Origin: Manihot esculenta
Taxonomy: Eukaryota > Streptophyta > Magnoliopsida > Malpighiales > Euphorbiaceae
NCBI RefSeq assembly: GCF_001659605.2
Contig: NC_035177.2
Span: 32,504,136 to 32,568,135, forward strand
Direction of reading: 5' to 3'
DNA length: 64,000 nucleotides
Below are positions 46,226 through 59,817 of this stretch, piece after piece. The notes beneath the pieces are model-generated. The model was not told where the DNA came from and did no database searches. It worked only from the letters and a program-made list of their open reading frames with translations. The position numbers and the translations under genes were made by a program. Position 1 is the first letter of the stretch; every line of letters begins with the position of its first letter.

Positions 46226-46648
46226 CTTTAATTTTTATATAAAAAAATTAGTTAGCAGGTCAACCTTTTTGTTATTAAGTTTTGACCACTGATCTTTACA
46301 AATATATAATTATTCAACATTTAAATTTTATAAATTATAACTATTTAACACTTAAACTTCATAAAATATAACTATTTAATCCTGAAAATTTTATATAATG
46401 TACAAAGACATTATTATTCTCGTCCCTCAAATTTAATTCTAAAAAGCAAAATTATGCAACAGATTTTTTTTTAAAAAAAAGAAAGTTTCTTTATTTAGTT
46501 TAAAAGATATGAAAATAGACAGTCTGGATAGATAATTATTCCAAATTTAATGACTTCTATTGCTTAATTTTGATACGCCTCTATGTCAAAAACAACTTCA
46601 ACAACTAATCACGTACTTTAATAGAAATTTGTTGCCAATTAATAACTC

Positions 46649-46656
46649 TATAAAAA
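46649..46656 (+). promoter_or_regulatory. TATA box of the Ole e 6-like gene
   Basis: TATAAAAA lies 84 bases before the start codon at 46740. This would put transcription start near 46680 and give a leader of about 60 bases. Confidence 0.6.
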
Positions 46657-46739
46657 TGAATTATTGAATTATCCTAAAGCAAGCCTAGCTTCTCCCAATC
46701 ACAAAGGTTGAAAAGGAGAAGTTTAAAGGCTTCAAAAAC

Positions 46740-47084
46740 ATGAAAGGAAATAAAATTAGCACAGCAATCCTGATTGTGATGTTGATTTATTCCATCGGAG
46801 TTGCAGAAGCTTGGCTTTGGAATTTTTATGGGAGCAGAAGAGGCAAAGTTGACAAGTCTTGTTTTAAAGTTTGCTATAAACAGTGCATGTCCCACAGATC
46901 CTCCAATTCTCGTCATTGCAAAGTTCAATGCAAACCAGTATGTCGAAATGTAGGTTATATAAATGGCATACTAAAATCAAAACCAGAGCATGGCAAGGCA
47001 AATTTACCACAGTTGGACCACAATGAAGAATTACCACCGGTGGAAGGCGCCATACAATCGCCACCACAACCACGACGGCCATAA
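46740..47084 (+). CDS. Small secreted six-cysteine protein, Ole e 6-like
   Basis: The 114-residue protein is encoded in one exon. Residues 1-24 form a signal peptide (TAILIVMLIYSIGVAEA, cleavage probably after AEA). The mature part has exactly six cysteines in the order CX3CX3C-X10-CX3CX3C (CFKVCYKQC...CKVQCKPVC). I recognise this spacing from the olive pollen protein Ole e 6 and its plant relatives, which form a disulphide-stapled helical hairpin of unknown function. It is longer than Ole e 6 because of a proline-rich, acidic then basic tail (ELPPVEGAIQSPPQPRRP). A TATAAAAA box precedes it. A small intron near the GTAGGTTAT after the last Cys codon cannot be excluded; it would change only the tail. 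Confidence 0.75.
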   Translation: MKGNKISTAILIVMLIYSIGVAEAWLWNFYGSRRGKVDKSCFKVCYKQCMSHRSSNSRHCKVQCKPVCRNVGYINGILKSKPEHGKANLPQLDHNEELPPVEGAIQSPPQPRRP

Positions 47085-47509
47085 CCACTTTAATTCTTCC
47101 AAGAATTTATATAAAAGGTTTATTGGAATTATTATATAAATACTTATTGCAAATGTATTTATCCGATTTGTGGAAATGCATAACTTTAAACTTGCTCGGG
47201 AAGGTGATTTAATTTTGGTGTGATTAAGCTGGTTCCAAAAACATATATTTCTTTAATTTCTTTAATTATTACCCCATTTGACCACCATCAACCTATCTAC
47301 TGTGATAATTAATCTATAAAATAATTAAAAAAATATAAAATTAATATAATTCGCCATAAACTTATTCTACTATAAAAAAAATAATTACAATCACTAATTA
47401 TTTTTTTTCTCTTAAAAAATTACTCCCATTACCTATCACTCATAATTTAGCCTTACCATATACAATTCGCTAGACAAAATACAAATATTTTATCAACCAC
47501 CCTGCCTTT
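47085..47509. other. 3' flank of the Ole e 6-like gene
   Basis: AT-rich, with likely 3' untranslated sequence up to about 47200. No gene is seen. Confidence 0.4.
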
Positions 47510-48965
47510 TTTTACATATATAAAGAAAACCTTATTATATTAAAAACTTAACATGGCAAGACAAACTACATTCCTCACGAACCAAAGGAAAGATCTTCCA
47601 ACTTAAGTAAAGCCATGCTAATACAAAAACATGGAAAAGAATAAAGTAAAAATCAACAAACAGGTTCAAGCCAATACAACCCCTACCAACAATCAAACAA
47701 AACAAAAGCAAGACCGAAACCGCCTAAGCCAAAAGAAAAAAGCAACCCAAACAAAACAAGAAAAAACCTTGCTACAAATTTTCTTTGCCAAAAAACCATA
47801 CTTAGCTACTCTTAAAAGTGAGTATCATCTCGCTGTAAGACCTTCTCTGATGTATCTTGTATAAATATTGATAACCTTCGGGTCTTTCATCCCATTGGGT
47901 TGAGTCAAAACTCACAAAAGCAGATCGGACCTTGAGCTCGGAACGCCCCTAAGCATGTCTATCCAGCGGTTTCGACCCAGAATCTAGCATGAATGACAGA
48001 CCTAATCGTCTGCGAGCCCAAGCCCAGTAAGAAGGAGGCCGGCCTGAGAAGGGGACATGGGGAGAAATAAGCAAGTCTCGTCCCTTCGCAGCCTTATTCG
48101 CATGCGCACTGGAAAAAATTAAATAGCCGCCTGACATAGGTATAGCGACTGACAGTATGAGCCTGCTTGACAGAAACAGATGTCACTATAGCAGAGAGAC
48201 CATTAGGCGCCACTAGCAAGCAAGAAGAAAAGAATAAAAAGAGAGAATGACTCAAGTTTACACATAATAAAATCTTATTCTCCGTTTCTTGAAGAGGAGA
48301 TATATGGGGGTTTTCATTCACTGGATCAGAAGACAAAACTTTATTTCTTCTTTTATATCACTGCTTGTGGCCTCGAAATGTTCAGGGGAAGCATGCTTAC
48401 CTTTGTGAGCCTTATGGACTTTTGTCTTCCCTTCAGACCCTATTTTTGGATAAAAATCACATAAGTCGCCTATGGGCCGGGACTTGCCTCTTTTCTTGAT
48501 AAGGCTGTTTACTTTATAAAATGAGAGGGGAACATTGTTGTCCAAGCTTTGATTGGGTCCAAAATCATCTGCCAAGGACTCTTCCTCATGGAAAGGGTCT
48601 TCAAGTAGAGGCGCAGTAACTCCAAACTGTTCCATAGCAAGGCATGCATTTGAAAAGCATTGTTCCATAATAGGATTGGCTTTCCTCCAGCTGTACAGGG
48701 ACGTTGTTCATGACATTAAGGGTAGGATCAGGTTCCAAAAGTGGTCTGAGTGGACGATTGGAGTGATTGCTGCGTCTCGAGGAGAAAAAGATTGTTGGTT
48801 TGAACCGCCTGGAGAACTTTTGGAAGTAAAAATGTTGGAGCTTCCATGTAAGCGAGCTATCAAGTTTGAGTGGTCTTGGGTGCCAATCACCTTAGACTGA
48901 TCCTCACTATTACCAGAACCATTTTCTGAAGAAGAAGACGAGAGACCTGATTTTGCATGGAACCA
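47510..48965 (-). mobile_element. Truncated LINE-like retroelement remnant
   Basis: Read on the minus strand, a decayed low-complexity protein-like stretch (48318-48890; for example SNPIMEQCFSNACLAMEQFG and RGKSRPIGDLCDFYPKIGS) is followed by a non-coding tail ending in A-rich sequence at 47510. The composition differs from the AT-rich surroundings. I assign it to LINE-like elements on layout only. No catalytic motif is visible, so it could be another retroelement or an old gene fragment. Confidence 0.35.
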
Positions 48966-49920
48966 TAATGATAATTAACACCCTATTAACTACAAACAAA
49001 CTAAAAATATAGTAATTCAATCATAGGTATTTCAAATGGTCAAATCGTTAATTTATTTTACCGACTACTTTTTTTCATAATTTAATTGATAAATTTTGTT
49101 GTTATTTTTTACTTTTCTTATAATTCATTAAAATTTTCGACGACCAGAATATGAAAGCGCTATAACCCACCTCTTCAGAATAAATTTTGTTAAAAAACAA
49201 AGATTATCTATAAGAACTTAAATTCTTGCAAAGTCCATGTGAGTGTAGAAAGATCTAAGCCACAAAGTAACTCAATTTGTTGTTGAACCACTTGAAAGAA
49301 AATGAAGAGACCATATGTGGATAGGTATACCAAATAATTTAATCCAGGTTAACATTTTATCTTGAGCAAAAACATTAATATAGAGTTTAATGTCATAAAA
49401 CCAACGCTGCAGTGAGTCTTGTTACGAGTAGAAAGATCTAAAGCCACAAAGTATCCCAATTTGTTGCTGAACCACTTGAAAAAAAATAAATTGTATATTT
49501 ATTTATTCTCACAAAGTAAGTTAATTTATTGCTGAACCACTTAAAAAAAATATTAATATAGGGTATTATAATTCAATCACTTATATTTATTTTCACATTC
49601 TTATGTTTTCGATGTGATATTCTTAATAATGTACAAACTCTAACACTTAGTATATTCCTAAAATCTTTTATTCAAGTATGAATCTCTTTTATATTGGAGT
49701 TGTTAAATTTGATATATTTGAATAGAAGTCTTGTAGTGACAGCTTTCACAGAAAAAGTTATAGGATGTATAATAAATAATTTTATTAGAAATGCTATAAG
49801 AGAATTTATTGTAAATGTATTTATTAGATTTGCGGGAAGTGCATCTTTATCTCGGGGTGGAGATTTAAATTTGGTGTGCTTAAGTTGGTTCTAAAAAATT
49901 GTATTCAAGGATAATTTTTA
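48966..49920. other. AT-rich intergenic stretch with a short direct repeat
   Basis: A unit of about 70 bases containing GTAGAAAGATCTAAGCCACAAAGTAA..AATTTGTTG.TGAACCACTTGAA occurs three times, at about 49233, 49428 and (shorter) 49508. No gene is seen. Confidence 0.5.
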
Positions 49921-49924
49921 CTTA

Positions 49925-50735
49925 AATATATTTTGTTAAGTTTGTTTTTTCTTTCTTTTTTTTTCCAAGATAAATTGCATGGCATAAAAGGCTCAAGGCC
50001 TAAAGTACAAAGAAGTCCATACAACAAACACAAAATGGCTAAGGCCCATAACGGATAGGAGAAATCGGATGAAGCCCATAATGGAATCCTAGAACCAACA
50101 AACCTTAACCGGACCTACATGACCCGTAACCAGACTCAATCAAAGAAAAATAACGCTGCATCCTGAAACAGTCGTCTCTGGTCATCCTTGTTCTTGACTA
50201 AATGGAAAAAGTTCACTTCCAAAACAATAGTCGAAGCCATAACCATCCTACTGAAGCACAAGAAGTAAAGCAAATCAACAAAAGAAAAGGCCTTCAGAAA
50301 ATAGAAAGAGTCGCAATGATGAATAAAAATACAAGCACTGCCAAAAACTAGAAAGAGAGAATAAAACTTTGATACTACAGAAAGGGAAGATAATGAGATT
50401 CCACGATCGCACTGAAGACTCCATTGCCAGAACCAAAGATCTAGCCTCCAGAAATCAAAAAGACAAAGCCGGCGAAAGAACCAGGGAAGAGATCTCGTGA
50501 GCCACCGACTTCTCTAATCATCGTTCTTAAATTTGAAGCCCAAATTTGGAGAGAAAAAAAGAAAAAAAAAAAAAGAAACCAACACGACAAAAGGCAGATC
50601 CAAGAAAGCCCCTCACTTAAAAGCCAAAATGCTGGAAAAAATAGAATCAAAAAATTAAAACTATTAACAACCCTCACCGGAAGGGAGGTAGCCAAAAACC
50701 CACTTGAAGCAATTTTTTTTTTCTTTTTTTTTTAG
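49925..50735 (-). mobile_element. LINE-like 3' region remnant
   Basis: A T-rich run at about 49945-49966 (poly-A on the minus strand) is followed by AAGATAAATTGCATGGCATAAAAGGC, then TCAAGGCCT, and many 'GGCCCAT' words. This is the style of plant LINE 3' ends read in reverse. A second T-rich run lies at 50708-50733. No intact coding is present. Confidence 0.4.
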
Positions 50736-51784
50736 GACTGTCAACCAGATCACTGCCTCATCCAATTTGAAAAATTAAGCAATATTAATTTTCTAATTTT
50801 TTAACTTTTAAGTTATTTATCTTTTCATGAAAAAAAAAAAGCCATCTGATTTAATTTCAGTATTTAAATATTTATTTATTTAAAAAAATAATTTATATGT
50901 AAACCTACTATAATAATTAATTAATATACTAATTAATAAACGAAAAGAAAAGTTAAATGTTAGTAGCAAATTCATATTTATATTATAAGTTTTTCTTGAA
51001 TAATAAAATTAAGACTTTAATAATTTTTATTAATAAAATAAAAAAATAAAAAATTTAACGGTAAATTATAGTATAATTTTTTTAAATTTTTATTTTTTTA
51101 AATTAATAAAATAGTCTTTTAAAATAAATATTAAATTGTATTCTAATAATATTCTTATTTACCATTACTAAATTCAACATGTCCCCTTTTATCAGTTATC
51201 TTATTTCCTTTTTCAATAAATAGAGAATTTTGAAAAATTTTCAAATTAAATTTTACATATCCTAAGAATTTCCTTGAAACATAACTGCTTATAAAAATAA
51301 TACTGAAATAACCAAAAGAAACTTCAATTTTTAAATAACAAAAAGGGAAAATCACATTGATATCTTTTCATATTTATGAATGAATGAATTACTATTAAAT
51401 CTGAAAAATTATTAATTTGTGATTGTTTTAAAATTATTTAATTAAAATATTTTTATATTTTATAAAATTTAATTCTTTAGTCTTTCTATTAAAACGTACC
51501 TTAACCTTCTTAAATATTTATATTATTTAATTTTTATAATTTTAATTATTCTTTTTATTTAATTCACATAATTTTAAATATCTAAACTATTCAATCTCTG
51601 ATCAAGGTTAGAAATAAAATAATTAACAATTTATTTGATATTACTAAATAGTTTTATTTTACAAAATACAGAAATTTTTTAATTTAATAATTTCAAAACA
51701 GAAATAAATGAGTAAATTTTTTTAAAATATAAAGATCTAATAGTAATTTTCCTTATTAATTAATTTATTTTATTTGTGTCCTTG
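50736..51784. other. AT-rich intergenic stretch
   Basis: No gene or recognisable element. The last part is the likely 3' flank of the minus-strand reductase gene. Confidence 0.4.
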
Positions 51785-53929
<2,145 letters not shown>

Positions 53930-54270
53930 GTAAATAAACCAAACCATTCGTGAGCTATTTGAGATTCGATTCGATAAAATCTCGACCGAGCTCGATTCGA
54001 TTTCTAAACGAGACAAACTCGAGTTTAATTTTTAGTCTCATTTGGTAAATGAGCCAAACTTGAACTCTATATTATTTGGCTCATTAAATCTCGTGAACTC
54101 GACTCGTTTCTGAGTTTTTGCTAAACGAGCCAAACTTGAGCTTCTTAATATTCGATTCGAGTTTGATATGAGTAAAGCTCGAATTCAGCTCGAACTCGAA
54201 AAAATTTTAACAAATCAAGTTTAAACTCTTCAAAACTCGGCTCGGTTCGGTTCGTTTACACGATTTGATT
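53930..54270. repeat. Shortened relative of the TGTAAATGAA MITE family
   Basis: It starts TTAGGGGTGTAAATAAACC and ends TCGGTTCGTTTACACGATT. The motif order (TTCGTGAGCTATTTGAGATTCG, AAACGAGCCAAACTTGAGC) follows 8365-9064, but about half of the interior is missing. It is an internally deleted copy. Confidence 0.65.
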
Positions 54271-54397
54271 CAATAGTTAATTACGTATGATATACTTAGT
54301 AAATTCATAATTGAATATTTATATTCTTCATTTCTTATTAAAAATAAATTATATAACAAAAAATTAAATAATTAATAATTTAAAGATATAAATTAAT

Positions 54398-54660
54398 TGT
54401 AAAATTATTAGATATCTTTTTTTTTCTTCTCTCAATGATTAGTTAATTTTTTTTTTGTTTTTTATCATTCTTTTATTTCTTTAAGATTAGTGATAAATTT
54501 TTTTTTTCGGTTACGTTGAGCAACTTTTTGTCTCTTCTTAGCAGACTTGCTCTTTTTGTCACTTTTGTATATATTTTTATTTTTATGTGTTTTGTGCAAT
54601 AAGAGAAAAAATTCTTTCTACTATTTTGCTATCTCTCTTATTTTTAGTCGCATAATACTT
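54398..54660 (+). repeat. Left LTR of the plus-strand copia element
   Basis: It starts TGTAAAATTATTAGATATC and runs to about 54660; the end is uncertain. It is similar to 58193-58400. A degenerate primer-site-like TGATATTAGAATT follows near 54682. Confidence 0.6.
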
Positions 54661-54797
54661 TTAATCTCTCGTAGTCTTAATATGATATTAGAATTATAGG
54701 TTTTTTGAATTTTTTTTTATTAACGATGGCAAATAAAGAAAAAATAGTTAATATATAGACTAATCAAGCTCGAACTCCAACTGGAGAGAGAGCAGTA

Positions 54798-57700
54798 ATG
54801 TTAAGCCCAGATGATCCTTTATTTCTGCAAGGATCAGATAATCCTAGAATGACACTGGTTATAATAACACTTACTGATAATAATTACTTGATTTGGAATA
54901 GGTCTAATAGACGAGCGTTGGTTGCCAAAAACAAATTGGATTTTATCACTGGTGTTATGATTGAACCCAAAAATGAACCAAACAAGAGAAAATAGAGAAG
55001 AGTTAATGAAATGGTATCTTCCTGCATAATTAGTTTAATGTCCAAGGAGATTGCAGAGACCTTTATCTACTCAACTTCAGCAAGAAGATTGTGGCTAGAT
55101 CTAGAGGAGCAATTTGGTGAAAGTAATGGGCCACAAATTTACTAGATACGAAGGCAAATTTCCTCAATGGAGCAAGGTAACTCAATTGCTTATTATAGCA
55201 AACTTAAAAAACTGTGGGAAGAATTAAATGTTCTTCAACCAATGCCTCAATGCACATGTGGAGTTATGTGTGCTTCTACTTGTGATGTTTCAAATGAGAT
55301 CGTTGAAATAATGTCACAAACTAAACTTATTCAATTTCTCGTGGGTCTGAATGAGTGTTATGACCATGTCAAAAACCAGATCTTAGTTCTTGATCTATTA
55401 CCATATGTTAATAAGGTTTACTCAATGATTTTGAGGGTTGAAAAACAAAAAAATGTGCAGTTAAACTTTACATAGAATTCAGATAGCAGTGTCATGATGG
55501 TAAAAGGCCTGATTGGTCAAGTGGGTATAAGGGATTTGGCTCAAAGAAGAAAGATAAGAAAGAAGATAGACTATGTGAATATTGCAAGGCAGGGGTACAT
55601 ACCAAGGATACATGTTTTAAGCTACATGGATATCCATATTGGTATAAACAGTTAAGGACAAGACAACAATTGGAAAAGGGCAAGGCAATATCGTAGGCAA
55701 CTTTGTTGAAGAATACATAGTTGATGAGATGAAAGAAAGTGTGCATCAGTGTTCACCTGCCATTACAAAGCTGATTCGGTAGAAAATCAACAAAATTTTG
55801 AAGAGAAAGCAGATGATTACTTCGGAGAAGGTCAACTTTGCTCAGATTTTTGACTTTGCAGGTAGCTCTATCACAAAACCTAAACAAAATAACTTTGTGA
55901 GTTGTTTGATAATAGATACAGATGCAACTAATCACATATGTACTTTCAGAAATATGTTTACAACCTTAAAACCATTAACCAAAAAATTCATTGTTTATTT
56001 ATATGATAATGCAACCAAACTGATTGAGCTGCATGGAGATATAAGGCTTCATGATTCGTTAATTCTTAGAGATGTGTTATACATTCTTAGCTTTAAGCAT
56101 AATTTACAGTTAGTTGATAGATTGGTACAGAAAAATTACCTGAAGTGTACTGTTTACCCTGAGTTGTGTGTTTTCAGGACCTGAAGACTAAAAAGGTTCT
56201 TAGAGTGGGGAAGTTGAAGGAGAATTTATATATAATTGATTCTAGTTCATATAGGAGTGATATTATACATAGACGCAGCAGTTTACTTGCTTTGAGTAGT
56301 AGCTCTATTGATGTCAGTTTTATAAATAAGATTTTTGATGTAAGCTTACATACTTGGCATCAGAGATTAGGACATCCTTCTCATATTGTTCTTGAACATT
56401 TGCCCTTTATGAATGCAATTGATATTTCTATTAATTGTGAAGTTTGTTCTCTTGCCAAGTAGAGTAGATTATCTTTTTCTGATAGCAACAGTAAGATTTT
56501 TGAAATTTTTGAATTAATTCATATTGATCTATGGATCCTACAAGTATGCTAGTATGACAGGGGCTCATTATTTCTTATTTTTAATAGATGATTATAGCAA
56601 ATATAACTAGGTTTTCCTGATGAAAAGTAAATTGCAGACTGCTTCAATATTGAAAAACTTCATGTTATGATAAAGAATCATTTTGAGAAATCTATAAAGT
56701 ATATTAGATTAGATAATGGTCTGGAATTTATAGGAGAGAACCTGAGAGATAATCAATCTTCCACCTGCTAAGAAACCCATAGATTGCAAATGGGTTTATA
56801 AAGTGAAAGCAAATGGATCCATTGACAGATTCAAGGTAAGGTTAGTAATAAAAGGCTATAACCAAGTTGAAGGTATTGACTTTCATAACAGTTTCTCCTG
56901 TGTTGCTAAGGTAGTCACCGTTAGATTATTTTTTTCCAATATTGTTATAAAATGTTGGTATCTTCATCAACTAGACATAAATAATGACATTTTACATAGG
57001 CATTTAGATGCAGAGATTTACATAAAATTACCAAAAGGTTATGATAGAGCTAAATCTGGGCAAGTAAGCAAACTAAAAAAGAATTATATGGGCTTAGACA
57101 AGCTTCCAAACAAAGGAATACATAACTTACTAATCAGCTGCAGAAATATGGGTTTAAACAATCATGCCATGATAATTTTTTATTTATAATGTCCAAACAC
57201 AATGTCTTCTTGGCTTTGCTCGTTTATGTAGATGATGTACTGCCCACAGGCAATTCATAGGAAGAGATTATAAAGATAAAGAGTTTTTTGAATGGAAAAT
57301 TCACTATAAAGGACATGCAGCAGGCCAAATACTTCTTGGGTTTGGAAATAATAAAGTTTGCAACTGGTTTGTATGTCAACCAAAGAAAATATGCTTTGGA
57401 TTTGATCAATGATGCAGGTTTAATGGGTGCAAACCAATTGCAACTCCCTTGATGAAAGGTCATAAGTTACATGAAGATGATGGCTCTAAGTTAAAAGATC
57501 TTCATACTTACAGAAGGTTAGTACGCAGACTGTTGTATTTGGAATACACCAGGCCAGATACTACTCATGCAATTCAGCAGCTATGCTAGTATGTTCATGA
57601 TCCTGGATATCATCATCGGAAGAATGCTCTTCATGTTCTAAGATACTTGAAAGGAAGACCTTTCCTTGTCGCTCTACTTTCCAACAGATAACAACATGAA

Positions 57701-57860
57701 AGTAGAAGCCTTCTGCGACTTAAACTGGGCTTTATGTGTTGATAGCAGAAAGTCATCAACTAGTTTTTGTATTTTTCTAGGAAATTCAATTATTAGCTGG
57801 AAAATAAAAAAGCAAACTATAATTTCAAGATCAATAGCTAAAGTAAAATATTGATCCATG
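54798..57860 (+). pseudogene. Broken copia Gag-Pol
   Basis: Open pieces include 54798-54995 (SPDDPLFLQGSDNPRMTLV, a copia gag start), 55167-55475 (gag), 55798-56184 (protease and start of integrase region), 56166-56462 (pre-integrase), 56803-57189 (RT, with INNDILHRHLDAEIYIKLPKG) and 57666-57854 (RNase H, with CDLNWALCVDSRKSS). A VYVDDVLPTG catalytic RT box lies at about 57226-57255. The usual Gly/Lys positions in the RNase H and several stops show that it is not functional. Confidence 0.85.
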
Positions 57861-58192
57861 GGCTCAACAGTTTGTGAACTACAATGAATTAGTTATATTC
57901 TACAAGATTTTAAGATACCAATCATTGTCCTTATAACTTTGCACTATAATAATCAAGCAACCCTACATATCACAACTAATCCGGTCTTTCACGAAAGGAT
58001 TAAGCATTTGGATATTGACTGTTACATTGTGAGAGAGCAATACAAAAAGTGTTTTATTTCTCCCCAGAAAATATCTTCCAATAATTAAATAGTTGATTTA
58101 TTCACAAAAGCTCTTAGTGCACCTATTTTTCAGTCTCTGGTTTTCAAGTTGAGCCTTCATGATTGTTACCAGGCCTAAACTTGAGGAGGAGA

Positions 58193-58400
58193 TGTAACAT
58201 TATTATTTAGCCTTCTTCTTCTCTCTGTGATTAGTTAGTCCCTTTTTTTTTTATCATTCTTTTATTCTTTTAAGATTAGCAGTAATTTTTTTTGTTATAT
58301 TGAGTTATTTTTTGTCTTTTTTCAGCAGACATATCACTTCTGTATATATTTTTGCTTTTATGTACTCTGTGCAATAAGTGAAAAAACCCTTTCATATATT
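58193..58400 (+). repeat. Right LTR of the plus-strand copia element (partial)
   Basis: It starts directly after the purine tract (58179-58192) with TGTAACATTATT. Similarity to the left LTR is clear until GTGCAATAAGTGAAAAAACCC and then stops, so the 3' end is lost or diverged. Confidence 0.6.
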
Positions 58401-58839
58401 TTTTAAAAATAAATAAATTAAATAATTAATTACATTAATAATAAGAATCGAATAGGAAACATGAATTTTCAAAGAAAAAAAATGAAAATATGAAAATATA
58501 CAAGGAACTACATCCAAATTAATTTTTCTATTTTTTATGGGGTTAAATAATTTTATTTTAATTTGTTCTCACTAAAAATATTTCATTCTTTCCTCTTAAT
58601 TGTTCTACTTTTTTCTCAATAATTATAGGTGAAGTAGTATAAAAAGTAGAACAAATTACATTTGCCATGCAAATTAATATTTTTATTTTCTAAATCAACC
58701 TTTCATTCTTTCAAATATAGGTGAAGTAGTATTAAATGAGATATATACATTATAGTCCAAAAAATTAAATTAGACAAAATTCATTAACAAATATTAGCAA
58801 TAATTAAACTAGCACACTAGATATTTGCCTCTCTTTTAA
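58401..58839. other. AT-rich intergenic stretch
   Basis: No gene is seen. The words AAAGTAGAACAAATTACATTTG and 'TAGGTGAAGTAGTAT' recur twice (about 58626 and 58721), a short local repeat. Confidence 0.4.
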
Positions 58840-59625
58840 GTCTTTTAGAGTGAGAATTCTCTCTAAAAATTTTCCTTCTTCCTTAAGGCCAAATCCCTCC
58901 TTCTATCGTGTCCTACAGAAGGGATAGGGAAACCTCACTTCTCCTACTCAATTGTGGGTCTACCTCTACCCACAATCAGATGGAGTGCAAATCTACTTAA
59001 AGGGATATACCAGGCCATTGCGTTTGGGTGGAGATCCATTTTCGGGACATTCACAATACCCTCCCATTTGGCAACCTATGGTCCTTCACGAGTTCTGCCT
59101 ACCACCAGCATGCATGGTCGTTACGCTTCTTATTTTGTTTTCTTCTCGAAGCTTCGGCCAACCAGAGCTGGATTTCTAGTGGTTACATCTACCCCTCCTT
59201 TGTAATATGTGGGGACCCCTTCTTTCAATCCTTTTATGAGATCACTAAAAGAAAGAGTTTTAAAACTTTTGTGTTTCTGTGTGAAATAGGTGCCTCTCTT
59301 CGCTCTGCTTCCTTTAGCTTGTCGTTAGAGGGCAATGAACACTAGCGACGCTGCTTTCCTTCTTGTTCTAAATGTCGGGTTATGCTGCGGGTCGAATCTA
59401 ACCTATTTTCTTAGGGTTTGTCGGTCTAAAGAGATTTTTGGGCTTTGGAGTTTAGGTTTGTGCTATACTTGAGCTAGCTAGTTTTTTCTTGTTTTAACCT
59501 TTTTAGTTTTGGCCATGAATAGAACTTTGTTGGGCTAGCTTGTATATTTCAGCTTTAATGAAACTCTACCTTTGGAGGAAAATTAAAAATTAAAAAAAAA
59601 AAATAATAATAATAAAAGAAAACCA
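58840..59625 (+). mobile_element. LINE-like retroelement remnant with A-rich tail
   Basis: The segment begins near TTTTAGAGTGAGAATTCTCTC, a leader style I recall from plant LINEs. It ends ...TTTAATGAAACTCTACCTTTGGAGG followed by A-rich AAATTAAAAAAAAAAAATAATAAT (about 59580-59620). Composition is more GC-rich than its surroundings. Frames at 58952-59345 overlap and none shows a known domain. Probably an internally deleted copy with 5' leader and 3' tail. It lies downstream of the minus-strand CASPL gene. Confidence 0.45.
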
Positions 59626-59817
59626 GCGCACTATCAATAATCAGACTATATTTAAGACTCTTGCGCCCTTCTGATTAGAACATGTATAGCAACCATATCC
59701 ACTAGTGATGATAAACCAGCATTTTTCTGTACACATTTTGAAATATTTTCTGAGCATAAGGATAACTTGGCCCTATAAGACTCTTATTACAAATCATACT
59801 ACGCCAACAATTATAAA

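Larger units (their letters stand above)
45027..46648. other. Intergenic DNA between the exonuclease-like and Ole e 6-like genes
   Basis: 45027-45300 is the likely 3' untranslated region of the exonuclease-like gene. The remainder is AT-rich, with a small LINE-like end at about 45755-45960 and a (TA)n run at 46193-46218. No open frame is supported. Confidence 0.4.
54398..58400 (+). mobile_element. Decayed Ty1/copia element, plus strand
   Basis: Copia fragments occur in order: gag (54798-55475); a gag zinc knuckle CEYCKAGVHTKDTCFKLHG (about 55575-55630); protease (about 55900-56180, with IIDTDATNHIC); GAG-pre-integrase TWHQRLGHPSHIVLEHLPF (about 56350); integrase remnants to 56760; RT from 56780; and RNase H (57663-57855). 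The left LTR starts at about 54398 and the right one at 58193 (TGTAACATTATTATTTAGCC). They share TCTCTGTGATTAGTTAGTCC-like and CTGTGCAATAAGTGAAAAAA-like blocks. A purine tract TTGAGGAGGAGA precedes the right LTR. Many stops and shifts exist and the right LTR looks truncated. Confidence 0.85.

Noticed and set aside
47631..47864. Lys/Gln-rich 77-residue plus-strand frame
   Set aside because: Low complexity, no domain, and inside a minus-strand retroelement tail.
48553..48900. 115-residue plus-strand frame
   Set aside because: It overlaps the minus-strand retroelement coding remnant, and I recognise no domain; it could not be supported as a gene.
58952..59345. Three overlapping plus-strand frames
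   Set aside because: They overlap in different frames in a LINE-like remnant with no domain; none is favoured.
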